Positions 45,137 to 53,348 of a stretch of 64,000 bases of DNA are shown here, piece after piece. The position numbers and the translations under genes are program-made. The stretch lies in contig NC_016818.1 of NCBI RefSeq assembly GCF_000241955.1, positions 1,922,001 through 1,986,000 on the forward strand. Direction: 5' to 3'. Origin of the DNA: Rahnella aquatilis CIP 78.65 = ATCC 33071. Its GTDB lineage: Bacteria; Pseudomonadota; Gammaproteobacteria; Enterobacterales; Enterobacteriaceae. Positions within the stretch are counted from its first letter, which is position 1; each line of letters starts with the position of its first letter. Under the pieces are notes generated by a model, which was not told the DNA's origin, did not search any database, and was given only the letters and a program-made list of their open reading frames with translations.

Positions 45137-46471
45137 ATGGAAACACATGGATTACAACAGCTTATAACCCGCTATATTCATGACCGCGGTCAGCTCAAGC
45201 TGGAAGCGTTCAGTAAAACCGCCGACAAGCAGCTTTCCGCTGCCCGCGCGGAAGAGAAAGCCGGGCTTGAGCAGCAGCTTTTTGAACAACGCCGTGAGCT
45301 GGAAAAGAAGTATGACGTCCGCACCTGGCTGACCGATGCGGCTGCGCGTGCGGGACAAATCAGCCTGGTGACGCACGCAGTGAAATACTTTCATGGCGAT
45401 GCTAAAGGGAGCAGCGTATTCAGCACGGTGAAAAGTGATACGGCGTATCTGACAACGGCAACATTACCTTCGCCTGCGATTGATGCCGTCGGCAACTCCG
45501 CGGCGCTGGATGTCGCAAAACTCCTGCAAACCGAACACGAAGGTGATTCCCTGCTCGCCAGCCTCAAACGCGGTGATTTCTCGGCGCTGACGGCGTTAGC
45601 GGAAAATGATGCGCAGGCACAGCAATGGATCAGCGGTTTTATGCAGGCATTGTCTGATAAAAGCCTGTCGACGCATCAGCTCGCTAAACAGCTGTATTTC
45701 CCGGTTTCTGATAAAGGCGATTACCATCTGCTCAGTCCGCTGTATTCCTCTTCGCTGGCGCAGGCTTTGTATCAGCGCATCAGCCATTCCCGTTACAGTG
45801 ATGAATCCGTCGCCGCCCGTAAAGCACGCCGCGAAGGGCACTGGCATCCTGAAGCCGTTCAGTATTTTCCTGATCTCGCGGTACAAAATATGGGGGGCAC
45901 CAAGCCGCAAAATATCTCCTATCTGAACAGTGCGCGTGGCGGTAAAAATCACCTCCTGCGTTGTGCACCGCCGCAGTGGCAGCAATCCCTTAAGCCGCCT
46001 GTCTCGCATAAAACTTTTCTGACGGCGGTTTCTCCCAAAATCACGCGTGTCGTCTCTGAACTCCGTCGTTATCTGCACAGTATTTCTGCCCGCGACAACA
46101 ACATGGAAATCCGCCAGCAACGTGCTGAATACGTTGATGAACTGATCGGCATGATCTTCAGCTACGCCGCTGAAATTCAGTCACTGACAGACCTTCAGGG
46201 CTGGAGCCAACAAGAAGACTGCATCCTGAAAGCGGCGCACCAGCTCTGGCTCGACCCGTTGCGTCAGCGCACCGATCCTGATTTTAAACGCCAGCGCGAA
46301 GGCGGCGAGTGGATCAGTGAGATTGCTGAGGATTTCGCCCACTGGCTGAATACCCGACTGAATAAGGACGAAAAACTGAATATGGGCGCGGTCGAATTCC
46401 GCGAATGGTCGGTGTTAATGCGCAGGCGTTTGCAGGAATTTGATGCGGCCCAGCAGGAGAACTGGCAATGA
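45137..46471 (+). CDS. csy1: Csy1 / Cas8f, Cascade large subunit
   Basis: 444-residue Cas8f subunit of the Csy surveillance complex, which binds the crRNA 5' handle and recognises the PAM. Family blocks include LAVQNMGGTKPQNISYLNSA and the C-terminal WLDPLRQRTDPDFKRQREGG stretch. The ATG at 45137 follows AAGGAG 13 bases after cas3; an earlier GTG-type start at 45107 lies inside cas3. Its stop overlaps csy2. Confidence 0.97.
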   Translation: METHGLQQLITRYIHDRGQLKLEAFSKTADKQLSAARAEEKAGLEQQLFEQRRELEKKYDVRTWLTDAAARAGQISLVTHAVKYFHGDAKGSSVFSTVKSDTAYLTTATLPSPAIDAVGNSAALDVAKLLQTEHEGDSLLASLKRGDFSALTALAENDAQAQQWISGFMQALSDKSLSTHQLAKQLYFPVSDKGDYHLLSPLYSSSLAQALYQRISHSRYSDESVAARKARREGHWHPEAVQYFPDLAVQNMGGTKPQNISYLNSARGGKNHLLRCAPPQWQQSLKPPVSHKTFLTAVSPKITRVVSELRRYLHSISARDNNMEIRQQRAEYVDELIGMIFSYAAEIQSLTDLQGWSQQEDCILKAAHQLWLDPLRQRTDPDFKRQREGGEWISEIAEDFAHWLNTRLNKDEKLNMGAVEFREWSVLMRRRLQEFDAAQQENWQ

Positions 46472-47421
46472 GTTATCTGATTGTTCTGCCTCATATTCAG
46501 GTCGAAAACGCCAACGCGATTTCCGGCCTGACCTACGGTTTCCCGGCCATCACGCATTTTCTCGGATTTACCCATGCGCTTTCGCGGCAGGTTGAGCAAA
46601 GCCACGGGCTGAAATTCACCGGTTGCGGTGTTGTGTGTCATCAGCAGCAGATTCAGGCGTATCAGGCCAGTGAACGCGGTGACCATTATTTTGCGCTGAC
46701 GCGTATTCCGCTGACCAGAGAAGCGAAAACAGCGCCTTTCAATGAAGAAGGGCGGATGCACATGACTGTCACGTTGTTTATTGAGTGTGAAGGCAGCGTT
46801 GCGCATGGCGATGCGGGGGCGAGAGAATTCGAACACCATCTGCAATCGCTGTGTATCAGCCGCCGTCTGGCTGGCGGCACGGTGACATCAATGAAACCGG
46901 CGCGGATGTTGGCGCTGCCGCAAAACGGGGATGAACTGAAAAACATCACCCGCCGCGAAATGTACCGTGCATTGCCGGGGTTCGCGCTGGTCGACCGTTC
47001 TGAATTGCTGGCGCAGCATTTTGCCGAACGGCTGGCGCAGGATCCGCAGGTGGAAATGATCGACGTCTGGCTGGATTTCGCCAGTATCACTTATCGTGCC
47101 GAACCGCACGATGATGGCTCTGCGGAATGGGAATACCAGCCGAAGCCCGCAAAAGGTTATCTGGTGCCGTTGATGGTGGGATTCACCCCGATTTCACCCC
47201 TGTATGCGCCGGGTGAGGTGGCAAAAACCCGTGATACGGCAACGCCGTTCCGTTTTGTCGAAGCCGCTTACGGCGTCGGAGAATGGCGCAGCCCGCACCG
47301 CGTAACCGACATTCATCAGCTCATCTGGCGTTACCCCGTAAGCACCGAAAACTACCTCTGCAGCCATGCTAAACCGCTGCAGGAAGCCGATTTAACTGAA
47401 CAAGATCACTCTGATTTCTAA
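46468..47421 (+). CDS. csy2: Csy2 / Cas5f
   Basis: 317-residue RAMP-fold Cas5f subunit that forms the Csy1-Csy2 tail cap at the crRNA 5' end. The opening MSYLIVLPHIQVENANAISG with LTYGFPAITHFLGF is typical. The start overlaps the csy1 stop by four bases. Confidence 0.97.
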   Translation: MSYLIVLPHIQVENANAISGLTYGFPAITHFLGFTHALSRQVEQSHGLKFTGCGVVCHQQQIQAYQASERGDHYFALTRIPLTREAKTAPFNEEGRMHMTVTLFIECEGSVAHGDAGAREFEHHLQSLCISRRLAGGTVTSMKPARMLALPQNGDELKNITRREMYRALPGFALVDRSELLAQHFAERLAQDPQVEMIDVWLDFASITYRAEPHDDGSAEWEYQPKPAKGYLVPLMVGFTPISPLYAPGEVAKTRDTATPFRFVEAAYGVGEWRSPHRVTDIHQLIWRYPVSTENYLCSHAKPLQEADLTEQDHSDF

Positions 47422-47443
47422 TCATTGAAACAAGGAAAGCACA

Positions 47444-48463
47444 ATGACCAAAACCACCGTAAAAACCGCGTCTGTCCTGGCCTTTGAACGCAAACTGGCA
47501 AACTCGGATGCACAGATGTTTGCCGGTAACTGGCAAGACGATAAAGATGCGCGGAAATGGCAGCCGATCGAAATTCAGGAAAAAGCCGTGCGTGGCACTA
47601 TTTCTAACCGTATGAAAAATGCCGCTTCCACCGATCCGACAAAACTGGATGCTGAGATCCAGAAACCCAACCTTCAGCGTGTTGATGTCGCGGCACTGCC
47701 GTTTGATGCGGATACCCTGAAACTGCGTTTTACCCTGCGCGTACTGGGCAATCTTTCTTCCCCTTCAGTGTGTAACGATCAGGATTATCAGGCTGCCCTT
47801 AAGGCCGTGATTGACGGTTATCGTACTGAACATGGCTTTGGCACGCTGGCGGCGCGTTATGCAGAAAACCTCGCAAACGGGCGTTTCCTCTGGCGTAACC
47901 GCATCGGCGCGGAGGGCATTGTTGTTCATGTTTCGCACAGTACTCAGCGCTGGGAATTTGAAGCGGACGGATTCAACCTGCGCCGGTTCAGCCAGCCATC
48001 CGGTGACCTTGCTGAACTGGCGACCGTGATTGAGAAAGGGCTGAGCGGGGAGGGTTCCGTGCTGCTGACCGTCGAAGCCTTTGTCCGTCTGGGCGCAGGC
48101 CAGGAAGTATTCCCTTCTCAGGAGCTGGTTCTGGACTCCAGTCGCGACAGTAAAAAAAGTAAAATTCTTTATCAGGCGGGCGGTATCGCGGCCTTGCATT
48201 CGCAGAAAATCGGCAATGCGCTGCGCACGATTGATGACTGGTATCCGGATGCCGTGACGGAAGAACTTGGTCCGATTGCCGTCGAACCTTACGGGTCTGT
48301 GACCAGCAAGGGTAAGGCCTATCGTCAGCCAAAACAGAAAATGGATTTCTACACGCTGCTGGATAACTGGGTGACGAAAGACAAAAAGCCAGACACTGAG
48401 CAACAGCATTACGTTATAGCCACGTTGATCCGCGGCGGTGTATTCGGCGAGAAAGGCGAATAA
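47444..48463 (+). CDS. csy3: Csy3 / Cas7f backbone
   Basis: 339-residue Cas7f; six copies form the helical backbone of the complex along the spacer. Blocks such as [40 protein letters not shown] and [10 protein letters not shown] are characteristic. It follows csy2 by 22 bases with AAGGAA before the ATG, and precedes cas6f by nine bases. Confidence 0.97.
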   Translation: MTKTTVKTASVLAFERKLANSDAQMFAGNWQDDKDARKWQPIEIQEKAVRGTISNRMKNAASTDPTKLDAEIQKPNLQRVDVAALPFDADTLKLRFTLRVLGNLSSPSVCNDQDYQAALKAVIDGYRTEHGFGTLAARYAENLANGRFLWRNRIGAEGIVVHVSHSTQRWEFEADGFNLRRFSQPSGDLAELATVIEKGLSGEGSVLLTVEAFVRLGAGQEVFPSQELVLDSSRDSKKSKILYQAGGIAALHSQKIGNALRTIDDWYPDAVTEELGPIAVEPYGSVTSKGKAYRQPKQKMDFYTLLDNWVTKDKKPDTEQQHYVIATLIRGGVFGEKGE

Positions 48464-48472
48464 GGGGCAAGC

Positions 48473-49027
48473 ATGGAGAGTTATCAGGAAATCCGCGTTC
48501 TGCCCGATCCGGAATTTGGCACAGAGTTGCTGATGGCTGCACTGTTTGCCAAATTACACCGCGCGCTGGGGCAATATGCAGCCGGGAAAATTGGCATCAG
48601 TTTTCCGCATTACGGCCACAAACCCGGTGACATCATCCGCCTGCACAGTCGTGCTGATACGCTGACAGCGTTCAGTCAGACCCTGTGGCTGAAGGGGCTG
48701 AATGATCATGTTGATGTCAGCGAAATCCGCGATGTCCCGTCCGGTGCGCAACACTGCTGCTTCAGCCGCGTGCAGGTAAAAAGCAGTGCTGAAAGGCTGC
48801 GTCGGCGGTCAGTTAAAAAAGGCTGGATGAGTGAAGAGGAAGCCCCTGAACGCATACCCGACAGCAAATCACAGGTCACGACACTGCCATTTATTCAGGT
48901 AAAAAGCCTGTCGACCGGCGAAGCATTCAGACTGTTTATCCGGCGTGGGGCATTGCAGCCTGTGTCTGTCAAAGGGGAATTTGGGGCATACGGGTTAAGT
49001 GCGGTGGCGACCGTGCCGTGGTTTTAA
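48473..49027 (+). CDS. cas6f: Csy4 / Cas6f crRNA endoribonuclease
   Basis: 184-residue Cas6f, which cuts the pre-crRNA at the base of the repeat hairpin and stays bound to it. The catalytic His29 (AALFAKLHRALGQ) is at the same position as in the Pseudomonas enzyme, and an arginine-rich helix (ERLRRRSVKKGW, near 105-116) can contact the hairpin. It is the last cas gene; an orphan leader follows. Confidence 0.97.
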   Translation: MESYQEIRVLPDPEFGTELLMAALFAKLHRALGQYAAGKIGISFPHYGHKPGDIIRLHSRADTLTAFSQTLWLKGLNDHVDVSEIRDVPSGAQHCCFSRVQVKSSAERLRRRSVKKGWMSEEEAPERIPDSKSQVTTLPFIQVKSLSTGEAFRLFIRRGALQPVSVKGEFGAYGLSAVATVPWF

Positions 49028-49059
49028 GTTCAGGGTAGTGGGGCGAGGTCTGGGGTGTA

Positions 49060-49225
49060 GGCTCGCGCCTCACACTGGCCGGGATGGGGTATTACTCCCA
49101 TCTCAGAGATAACCCTCTTTTAGAGGTTGTTTATAACGCACTGATTTTAATGGTGCGTACAAGCCATCGAAAAAAGAGGGTATTTTTGTGCAGACAGGAA
49201 TAATATTTTGCAGTTCAAAGCGTAA
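49060..49225 (+). promoter_or_regulatory. Orphan CRISPR leader without an array
   Basis: From GGCCGGGATGGGGTATTAC onward the sequence follows the leaders of arrays 1 and 2: TAACCCTCTTTT, an IHF-like match at 49134-49146 (complement AATCAGTGCGTTA, one base off consensus), AAAAAAGAGGGTATTT, then ATATTTTGCAGTTCAAAGCG. Where the first repeat should start (about 49226) there is unrelated sequence (ATAACTTTCTTCCC). An array seems to have been lost, or never seeded. The rest of the gap up to 49464 has no credible gene. Confidence 0.78.
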
Positions 49226-49464
49226 ACCCCATAACTTTCTTCCCTTTCCAGTCAGCGGCATATCTAAAATCTTGCTGACCGCATTTGTCGGTTCATACAG
49301 CGTATCCAGTTCATAATCTGCAAGCTGAGAATCCAAAATCTCAAGGCTAATAATAACATATTGTAACTAATGTGTTTTTTTATGACGCTGACATTTCTTT
49401 GCAATCTATTCAGGAGTAATCTTAATCACTGCAAATAGTGATTCATGTTAATGGAGTGCTTAAA

Positions 49465-49863
49465 GTGAAAGTGTGGAAGATGGTTTTGTGTGCGGCGCCA
49501 ATTCTGTTAGTTGCAGGGATTGCATATGGTAATTTCAATGGTGGCAGTGAGCCCGATTATGTGTTGAATGCAATGAACGAGGTAAGTAACAAAATGTCCA
49601 CCGAGTACGGGATTACAAAGTGTAAATCCGTTCAACATGAAGGCGTAAGGTGGAGTATAGCTTGTAGCTCTGCGAACACACCCACCGCTCTTAATTTCAC
49701 CGTGCAGCCTGCAAATACGGCGCCATATGACGTTGCTACGCCGTTTTACCTTGTAGCGAAAAATGCTGCTGCTAAAAAGGCTTCTGGCGAAGGTTTGCTG
49801 AGATTTATGGATATCAACACGCTCGACAACACTGATGATGTTAAGCAATTGGCTATCAATTAA
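49465..49863 (+). CDS. Small secreted or membrane-anchored protein of unknown function
   Basis: 132-residue protein with an N-terminal hydrophobic segment (MKVWKMVLCAAPILLVAGIA), either a signal peptide or an anchor. The remainder is soluble and contains two cysteines (ITKCKSV, SIACSS) that could pair in the periplasm. The GTG at 49465 is chosen because GGAG lies about eight bases upstream; in-frame GTGs at 49438 and 49456 lack such a site. I do not recognise the family. It is followed by a good terminator and stands alone. Confidence 0.65.
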   Translation: MKVWKMVLCAAPILLVAGIAYGNFNGGSEPDYVLNAMNEVSNKMSTEYGITKCKSVQHEGVRWSIACSSANTPTALNFTVQPANTAPYDVATPFYLVAKNAAAKKASGEGLLRFMDINTLDNTDDVKQLAIN

Positions 49864-49891
49864 TTCAGAAGAAATGCTGGCGTGTAGACAC

Positions 49892-49914
49892 AAACCCTCT
49901 TAGGAGGGTTTTTT
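49892..49914 (+). terminator. Intrinsic terminator
   Basis: AACCCTC / GAGGGTT with a TTAG loop followed by six T, 29 bases after the preceding stop codon. Confidence 0.9.
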
Positions 49915-49959
49915 ATTGAAGATAAATCTGATGGTCCTGACGGGGTTTTGATTAGGGAG

Positions 49960-49983
49960 AAAAAGGGCCCGCGATAGGCGGGC
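49960..49983 (-). terminator. Minus-strand terminator 5 of 5
   Basis: GCCCGC / GCGGGC with a five-base loop; on the minus strand it runs into CCTTTTT. Confidence 0.75.
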
Positions 49984-50120
49984 AATAAACATCAGTTTTT
50001 ACGTAAGAAGTTTGTTGGGTAGAACAGTTTAAAGATAGCGTAATAATCACATTCCAATCAATTAGATAACCGACCATTAATAGCCATGTTTGCTTGATGG
50101 GTTTGTCAGTAGTGTTTGGA

Positions 50121-50147
50121 AATAAAAAAGCCCTCAAGAAGAGGGCC
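50121..50147 (-). terminator. Minus-strand terminator 4 of 5
   Basis: GCCCTC / GAGGGC around a five-base loop; the minus strand continues with six T. Confidence 0.8.
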
Positions 50148-50249
50148 AGTGAATCATCACACAAATTTAGTTCGGAACAGGAGTGCTACTCCTTTGTTAA
50201 CAATAGCTCATAACTAAAATTTTTCTTAAGTGAATTAGTTCCGTAGTTT

Positions 50250-50278
50250 AAAAAAATGCCCACTTTGGGGGAGTGGGC
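50250..50278 (-). terminator. Minus-strand terminator 3 of 5
   Basis: GCCCACT / AGTGGGC stem; on the minus strand followed by ATTTTTTT. The 130 bases upstream of it hold no ORF, so it may end a small RNA. Confidence 0.82.
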
Positions 50279-50404
50279 CAGAATTAGTCTTCCAAGGCTT
50301 GCTTACGATATGAGGGGTCTCAAACCGTTCTTTTAAACTAGGGTATGATTTACGGATAAGCCAAACGGCAGAGACTGAAGCGGAATTATTATGCGAGAAG
50401 CGTC

Positions 50405-50433
50405 ACAAAAGACCCGCCACAAGGGCGGGTCTT
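50405..50433 (-). terminator. Minus-strand terminator 2 of 5
   Basis: AAGACCCGCC / GGCGGGTCTT around ACAAG; the minus strand continues into TTTTGTG. Confidence 0.8.
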
Positions 50434-50440
50434 ATTACAA

Positions 50441-50470
50441 CTAATGAACAGGAGTCAGCCTGTTCATTAG
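50441..50470. repeat. Perfect 12-bp inverted repeat
   Basis: CTAATGAACAGG and CCTGTTCATTAG flank AGTCAG. On the minus strand it overlaps a 14-codon mini-ORF (MQLFSLMNRLTPVH, ending at a TAG inside the second arm). It could be an operator or an RNA hairpin. Confidence 0.7.
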
Positions 50471-50512
50471 TGAGAATAGCTGCATTGTTGACTCTTGCCA
50501 GATAGCAGGCAC

Positions 50513-50538
50513 AAAAAAACCGGCTCGATGGCCGGGTT
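50513..50538 (-). terminator. Minus-strand terminator 1 of 5
   Basis: AACCCGGC / GCCGGTT-type stem (one bulge) followed on the minus strand by seven T. It ends the transcript of the 32-residue membrane ORF. Confidence 0.8.
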
Positions 50539-50572
50539 AAGTTTGTTAACTAATTTTCACTTGTTGTTCTAT

Positions 50573-50671
50573 TCACCCACCTGGCATTGCAGCGCCACTA
50601 GCAAAGAACCACACCATGAATCCAACCGCACCGATTAGCACGATAATTGGGGGAATAAATTTAAGGTTCAT
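50573..50671 (-). CDS. Tiny single-span membrane protein candidate
   Basis: A 32-codon ORF beginning MNLKFIPPIIVLIGAVGFMV and ending WFFASGAAMPGG. It is almost entirely one hydrophobic helix of about 20 residues, preceded by a positive N-terminus. It is followed 35 bases later by an intrinsic terminator in the same orientation, which argues for expression. The ribosome site is weak (GAGA). A small toxin, accessory subunit or phage-derived lysis peptide are all possible; no family was recognised. Confidence 0.5.
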   Translation of the reverse strand: MNLKFIPPIIVLIGAVGFMVWFFASGAAMPGG

Positions 50672-50698
50672 TAAAGCATCTCAGTTAAGTTTTACCGT

Positions 50699-50926
50699 TT
50701 ACAGACTTGGGTAAGTGCTATCCATGACCTGGGCAAGAATGATGATATGAGCCACAGTGTACAGCAATGACAGAATCATAAGGGGCTTCGTAATATGGCC
50801 CATATAACACTTAGCAACGCTAGGACATTGGGAATATCCTGAAGGCATCATAGACTGAAAAACTTTGAACACAAATACTGTGGATATATTGAGGAAAATC
50901 AGAAGGGAGCGAACCGGCGAGCACAT
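50699..50926 (-). CDS. Small membrane protein candidate
   Basis: 75-residue ORF with two hydrophobic helices (about 7-24, LLIFLNISTVFVFKVF; about 47-64, PLMILSLLYTVAHIIILA) joined by a cysteine-containing loop (CPSVAKCYMG). It lies just upstream of the 32-residue ORF on the same strand, so the two may form a two-gene unit ending at the terminator 50513-50538. There is no clear ribosome site. No family was recognised. Confidence 0.45.
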   Translation of the reverse strand: MCSPVRSLLIFLNISTVFVFKVFQSMMPSGYSQCPSVAKCYMGHITKPLMILSLLYTVAHIIILAQVMDSTYPSL

Positions 50927-51189
50927 TCAACCACGAGGCATCTGACCGGTTGCTGTCGTGACGATGAAAATATAATTTTGGTTGTTTTTGGTATCAAGAG
51001 AGACAACGAACTTCATGACTTAGGATGAAACCAGTCATTTGCACTTCCCCCTCGTCATAAAAAAAATCTCCCCAAAATCATTTTTAACTATATGAAATAA
51101 AAGGAATTTATTTAACACTTCAAAGCATGTTTTTTGCATGGGAAATGTAACGTATCTATATGATTTATTGAGTTTAAGTTGAGTTTTTA

Positions 51190-51396
51190 CATTGCTGCCG
51201 TACAGGCAGCTTAGAAAGCGTGGTATTCCTCCATCAGCTCAATACCAATGTTCACTGCCGTGCAGGCAGCTTAGAAACAGCTTCCCGGCATGATGCCGTA
51301 GTGCTTTGCGTTCACTGCCGTGCAGGCAGCTTAGAAATCCCGCGCAGCATCAGCAGGAGAATTCACCGGTTCACTGCTGTACAGACAGCTTCGAAA
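51190..51396 (+). CRISPR. Decayed four-repeat I-F mini-array (array 3)
   Basis: Four repeats at 51190, 51250, 51310 and 51369 with spacers of 32, 32 and 31 bases. The first has a damaged 5' end (CATTGCTGCC), the two middle ones carry an A-to-G change in the hairpin loop (GCCGTGCAGGC), and the last has several changes (CTGCTGTACAGACAGCTTCG). No leader like those of arrays 1 and 2 precedes it. The loop variant still pairs, so processing by Cas6f is possible, but acquisition is unlikely. Confidence 0.92.
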
Positions 51397-51555
51397 CCGT
51401 TGGCCGCAGGAACTGGATAAGCCCATTATCAATCATTTTTACGGAATCATGGAGAATCAGGAAAGAATGAAAAAAAGTGATTACCACAAACTTTGATGCC
51501 ACCCTTAAAGGTATCTGGCACTTTATGTGTAAACCCCTATCACAGCAGCACAGGA

Positions 51556-51587
51556 AACCCCGCCACCATCTCAGCGGTAGCAGGGTT
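51556..51587 (-). terminator. Hairpin after the leucine-rich-repeat gene
   Basis: AACCCTGCTACC / GGTGGCGGGGTT (minus strand, two G-U pairs) with an eight-base loop, 15 bases after the stop codon. The U-run is short (TTT). Confidence 0.7.
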
Positions 51588-51602
51588 AGGTAAGACTTAG
51601 TT

Positions 51603-52919
51603 TTAGGATATGGTCACTTTGAACTCATAGTCTCCTGAGGCAAACGGCAGTTTTACCGGCGTTTGGTTCGGCGTGGTGTACAGAATTTGCAAGGCGGCTT
51701 CGCCAGGACTAATACCTGTCATTTCAGTATTCATGTACAAGATTTTATCATCTGAGAAAATTGCCTGTCCGGTCGCAACAAAAATATTGGAGTCTGTTGA
51801 TTGTACGGTAAAATATTCAAAGCCACTATGTCCGGAAAAATAGCTTGATGTATATGTATCTAACCCTGTGCAGAGGTATATTTCAAATATATTATCTTGC
51901 GATTTACCTGAGGGGAAAGTAATTTCAGGGAAATGATTAAATGCATACTGATCAACCTGGCTAACAAAAAAATTGCCTTCGAAATGAAGAGAGACGGATT
52001 TACTGATCAAATATGCAATCTCACCAAAATCAGTAAGGTAGTTGTTAGAGATTGTGCAAAGTGTTAATAGCGGCAAATCCAGGATGGGAGACAAGGTCGT
52101 GATCAGATTTTCGGGAGCAATAAATGTCTCCAGTAGGGTCAGTTGTTTCAGTGGAGTAAGATCAGAAACTTTATTATTAGTAAAGCTAATGTAATTAAGT
52201 TTATGTAAATTTGACACAAATGAAATGTCTGAAACAAAGTTATCTTTAAAATTCAAGTTTTCCAAATTACTTAAGGTGTTCAGGTATGAGATATTCGTCT
52301 CTCCACATTGTATAATAATCAACTCCGTTAATGATGTGATCTTGCCGAGTACTTCCATATTTGAAATAAATGGACACTGTGTTAATTCTAAATAAACTAA
52401 ATTTGGGAGGGTAGAAAGAGCTGAAATGTCAGTTATTTGTTTAGAGTCACTCAGATCTAAAACTGCAAGGGCAGGCAAATAGGAAATTCCATGCAAATCT
52501 ATTAAATCTAAACATCTCGATGCATCTAAGTTTATCAGCTTTGTCATATTTGATGCAAAATTGACGCTTTGAATCATGCTTTGAGTTAAAATCAGATTTT
52601 GTATGTTAATCAGTGAAGACAGTTTTTGAACGGCTTCATCGAGTAAATTTAAATTCTCACTCAAATTCAAACTAATCAGGAGAGTCAGGCCAATGAGAGG
52701 CGTGGTATCCTTAATCTCGTTGTCTGAGAGATTAAGATTCAACAGATTAATACAATATTGCATTCCCTCAAGATCAGTGATGCCGCTATTGCTGGCATCA
52801 AGCGTGCTCAAGGATGCTAGGTCATCTGAAGTGAGTGGTGTACCGAGAGGAACGTCACAAGCAACATGCAGTAATTCATTCAAAGCTGGGTCTGGGATTG
52901 TTACATTTATAGTAGACAT
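51603..52919 (-). CDS. Leucine-rich-repeat protein (internalin-like repeats)
   Basis: 438-residue protein made largely of about 11 to 13 leucine-rich repeats of roughly 21-23 residues (residues about 40-310), with units such as LPNLVYLELTQCPFISNMEV and LSNLENLNFKDNFVSDISFV and the LxxLxxLxLxxNxIxDIxxL pattern of internalin-type repeats. The C-terminal 110 residues lack repeats and look beta-rich. No signal peptide or membrane anchor is seen. AAGGA precedes the ATG. AT-rich composition differs from the backbone and suggests transfer. It is third in a holin, endolysin-like, LRR cassette; such proteins usually bind other proteins, but the target is unknown. Confidence 0.85.
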   Translation of the reverse strand: MSTINVTIPDPALNELLHVACDVPLGTPLTSDDLASLSTLDASNSGITDLEGMQYCINLLNLNLSDNEIKDTTPLIGLTLLISLNLSENLNLLDEAVQKLSSLINIQNLILTQSMIQSVNFASNMTKLINLDASRCLDLIDLHGISYLPALAVLDLSDSKQITDISALSTLPNLVYLELTQCPFISNMEVLGKITSLTELIIIQCGETNISYLNTLSNLENLNFKDNFVSDISFVSNLHKLNYISFTNNKVSDLTPLKQLTLLETFIAPENLITTLSPILDLPLLTLCTISNNYLTDFGEIAYLISKSVSLHFEGNFFVSQVDQYAFNHFPEITFPSGKSQDNIFEIYLCTGLDTYTSSYFSGHSGFEYFTVQSTDSNIFVATGQAIFSDDKILYMNTEMTGISPGEAALQILYTTPNQTPVKLPFASGDYEFKVTIS

Positions 52920-52973
52920 TTTATTTCCTTTTTAAATTTTATCTGTAGGTATGATTAGTATTGTACGAGTTGT

Positions 52974-53348
52974 TTAAACAACGTATTCGAATTTTGTATA
53001 TTCGTTTAACTCCGGGTTATCACCTCCCCATATAATGTTTACGTTAAATTCCTCAGTTACAGATTTAACGATATTTGAAATCAATAGGTAATGTTTGCGA
53101 TCCCATGAGATAAGCTCATTAGGATAGGCGGCTATATTGATGACAAAACCTGCCAAATATTTATTATGAATATTTATATGCTCGCCTTTAGCTAAACTTT
53201 GTAGAATGGTTTTTTTACTTCTGACTCCTTCCGTTACTTCAAATCTCACGGGTGATAGTTTAAGTGATTTTTCAATCACACTGATTATTTCATGATGTAC
53301 GCCTATTAAATTATCTTTGGACCTGTTGCTAAAAAAATGTTCATCCAT
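52974..53348 (-). CDS. Degenerate endolysin-like protein (L-Ala-D-Glu peptidase fold, metal ligands lost)
   Basis: 124-residue protein collinear with phage L-alanyl-D-glutamate endopeptidases (M15C): FSNRSKDNLIGVHHEIISVI, SPVRFEVTEGVRSKK and the ending WGGDNPELNE follow the family order. The zinc site does not: the SRHLTGHAVD motif reads NKYLAGFVIN (Tyr64 and Asn71 replacing His and Asp), and the final GPHF is YTKF (Lys119 for His). Asp110 in WGGD is kept. The fold is probably retained but hydrolysis should be lost. Its start overlaps the holin gene by eight bases. Confidence 0.75.
   Translation of the reverse strand: MDEHFFSNRSKDNLIGVHHEIISVIEKSLKLSPVRFEVTEGVRSKKTILQSLAKGEHINIHNKYLAGFVINIAAYPNELISWDRKHYLLISNIVKSVTEEFNVNIIWGGDNPELNEYTKFEYVV

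Noticed and set aside
49103..49336. 77-codon minus-strand ORF after cas6f
   Set aside because: Half of it is antisense to the orphan leader, it starts at TTG without a ribosome site, and no family was recognised. The part 49220-49336 might be a gene fragment, but there is no support.
49952..50164. 70-codon minus-strand ORF
   Set aside because: It reads straight through two terminator hairpins, which is incompatible with expression as one gene.
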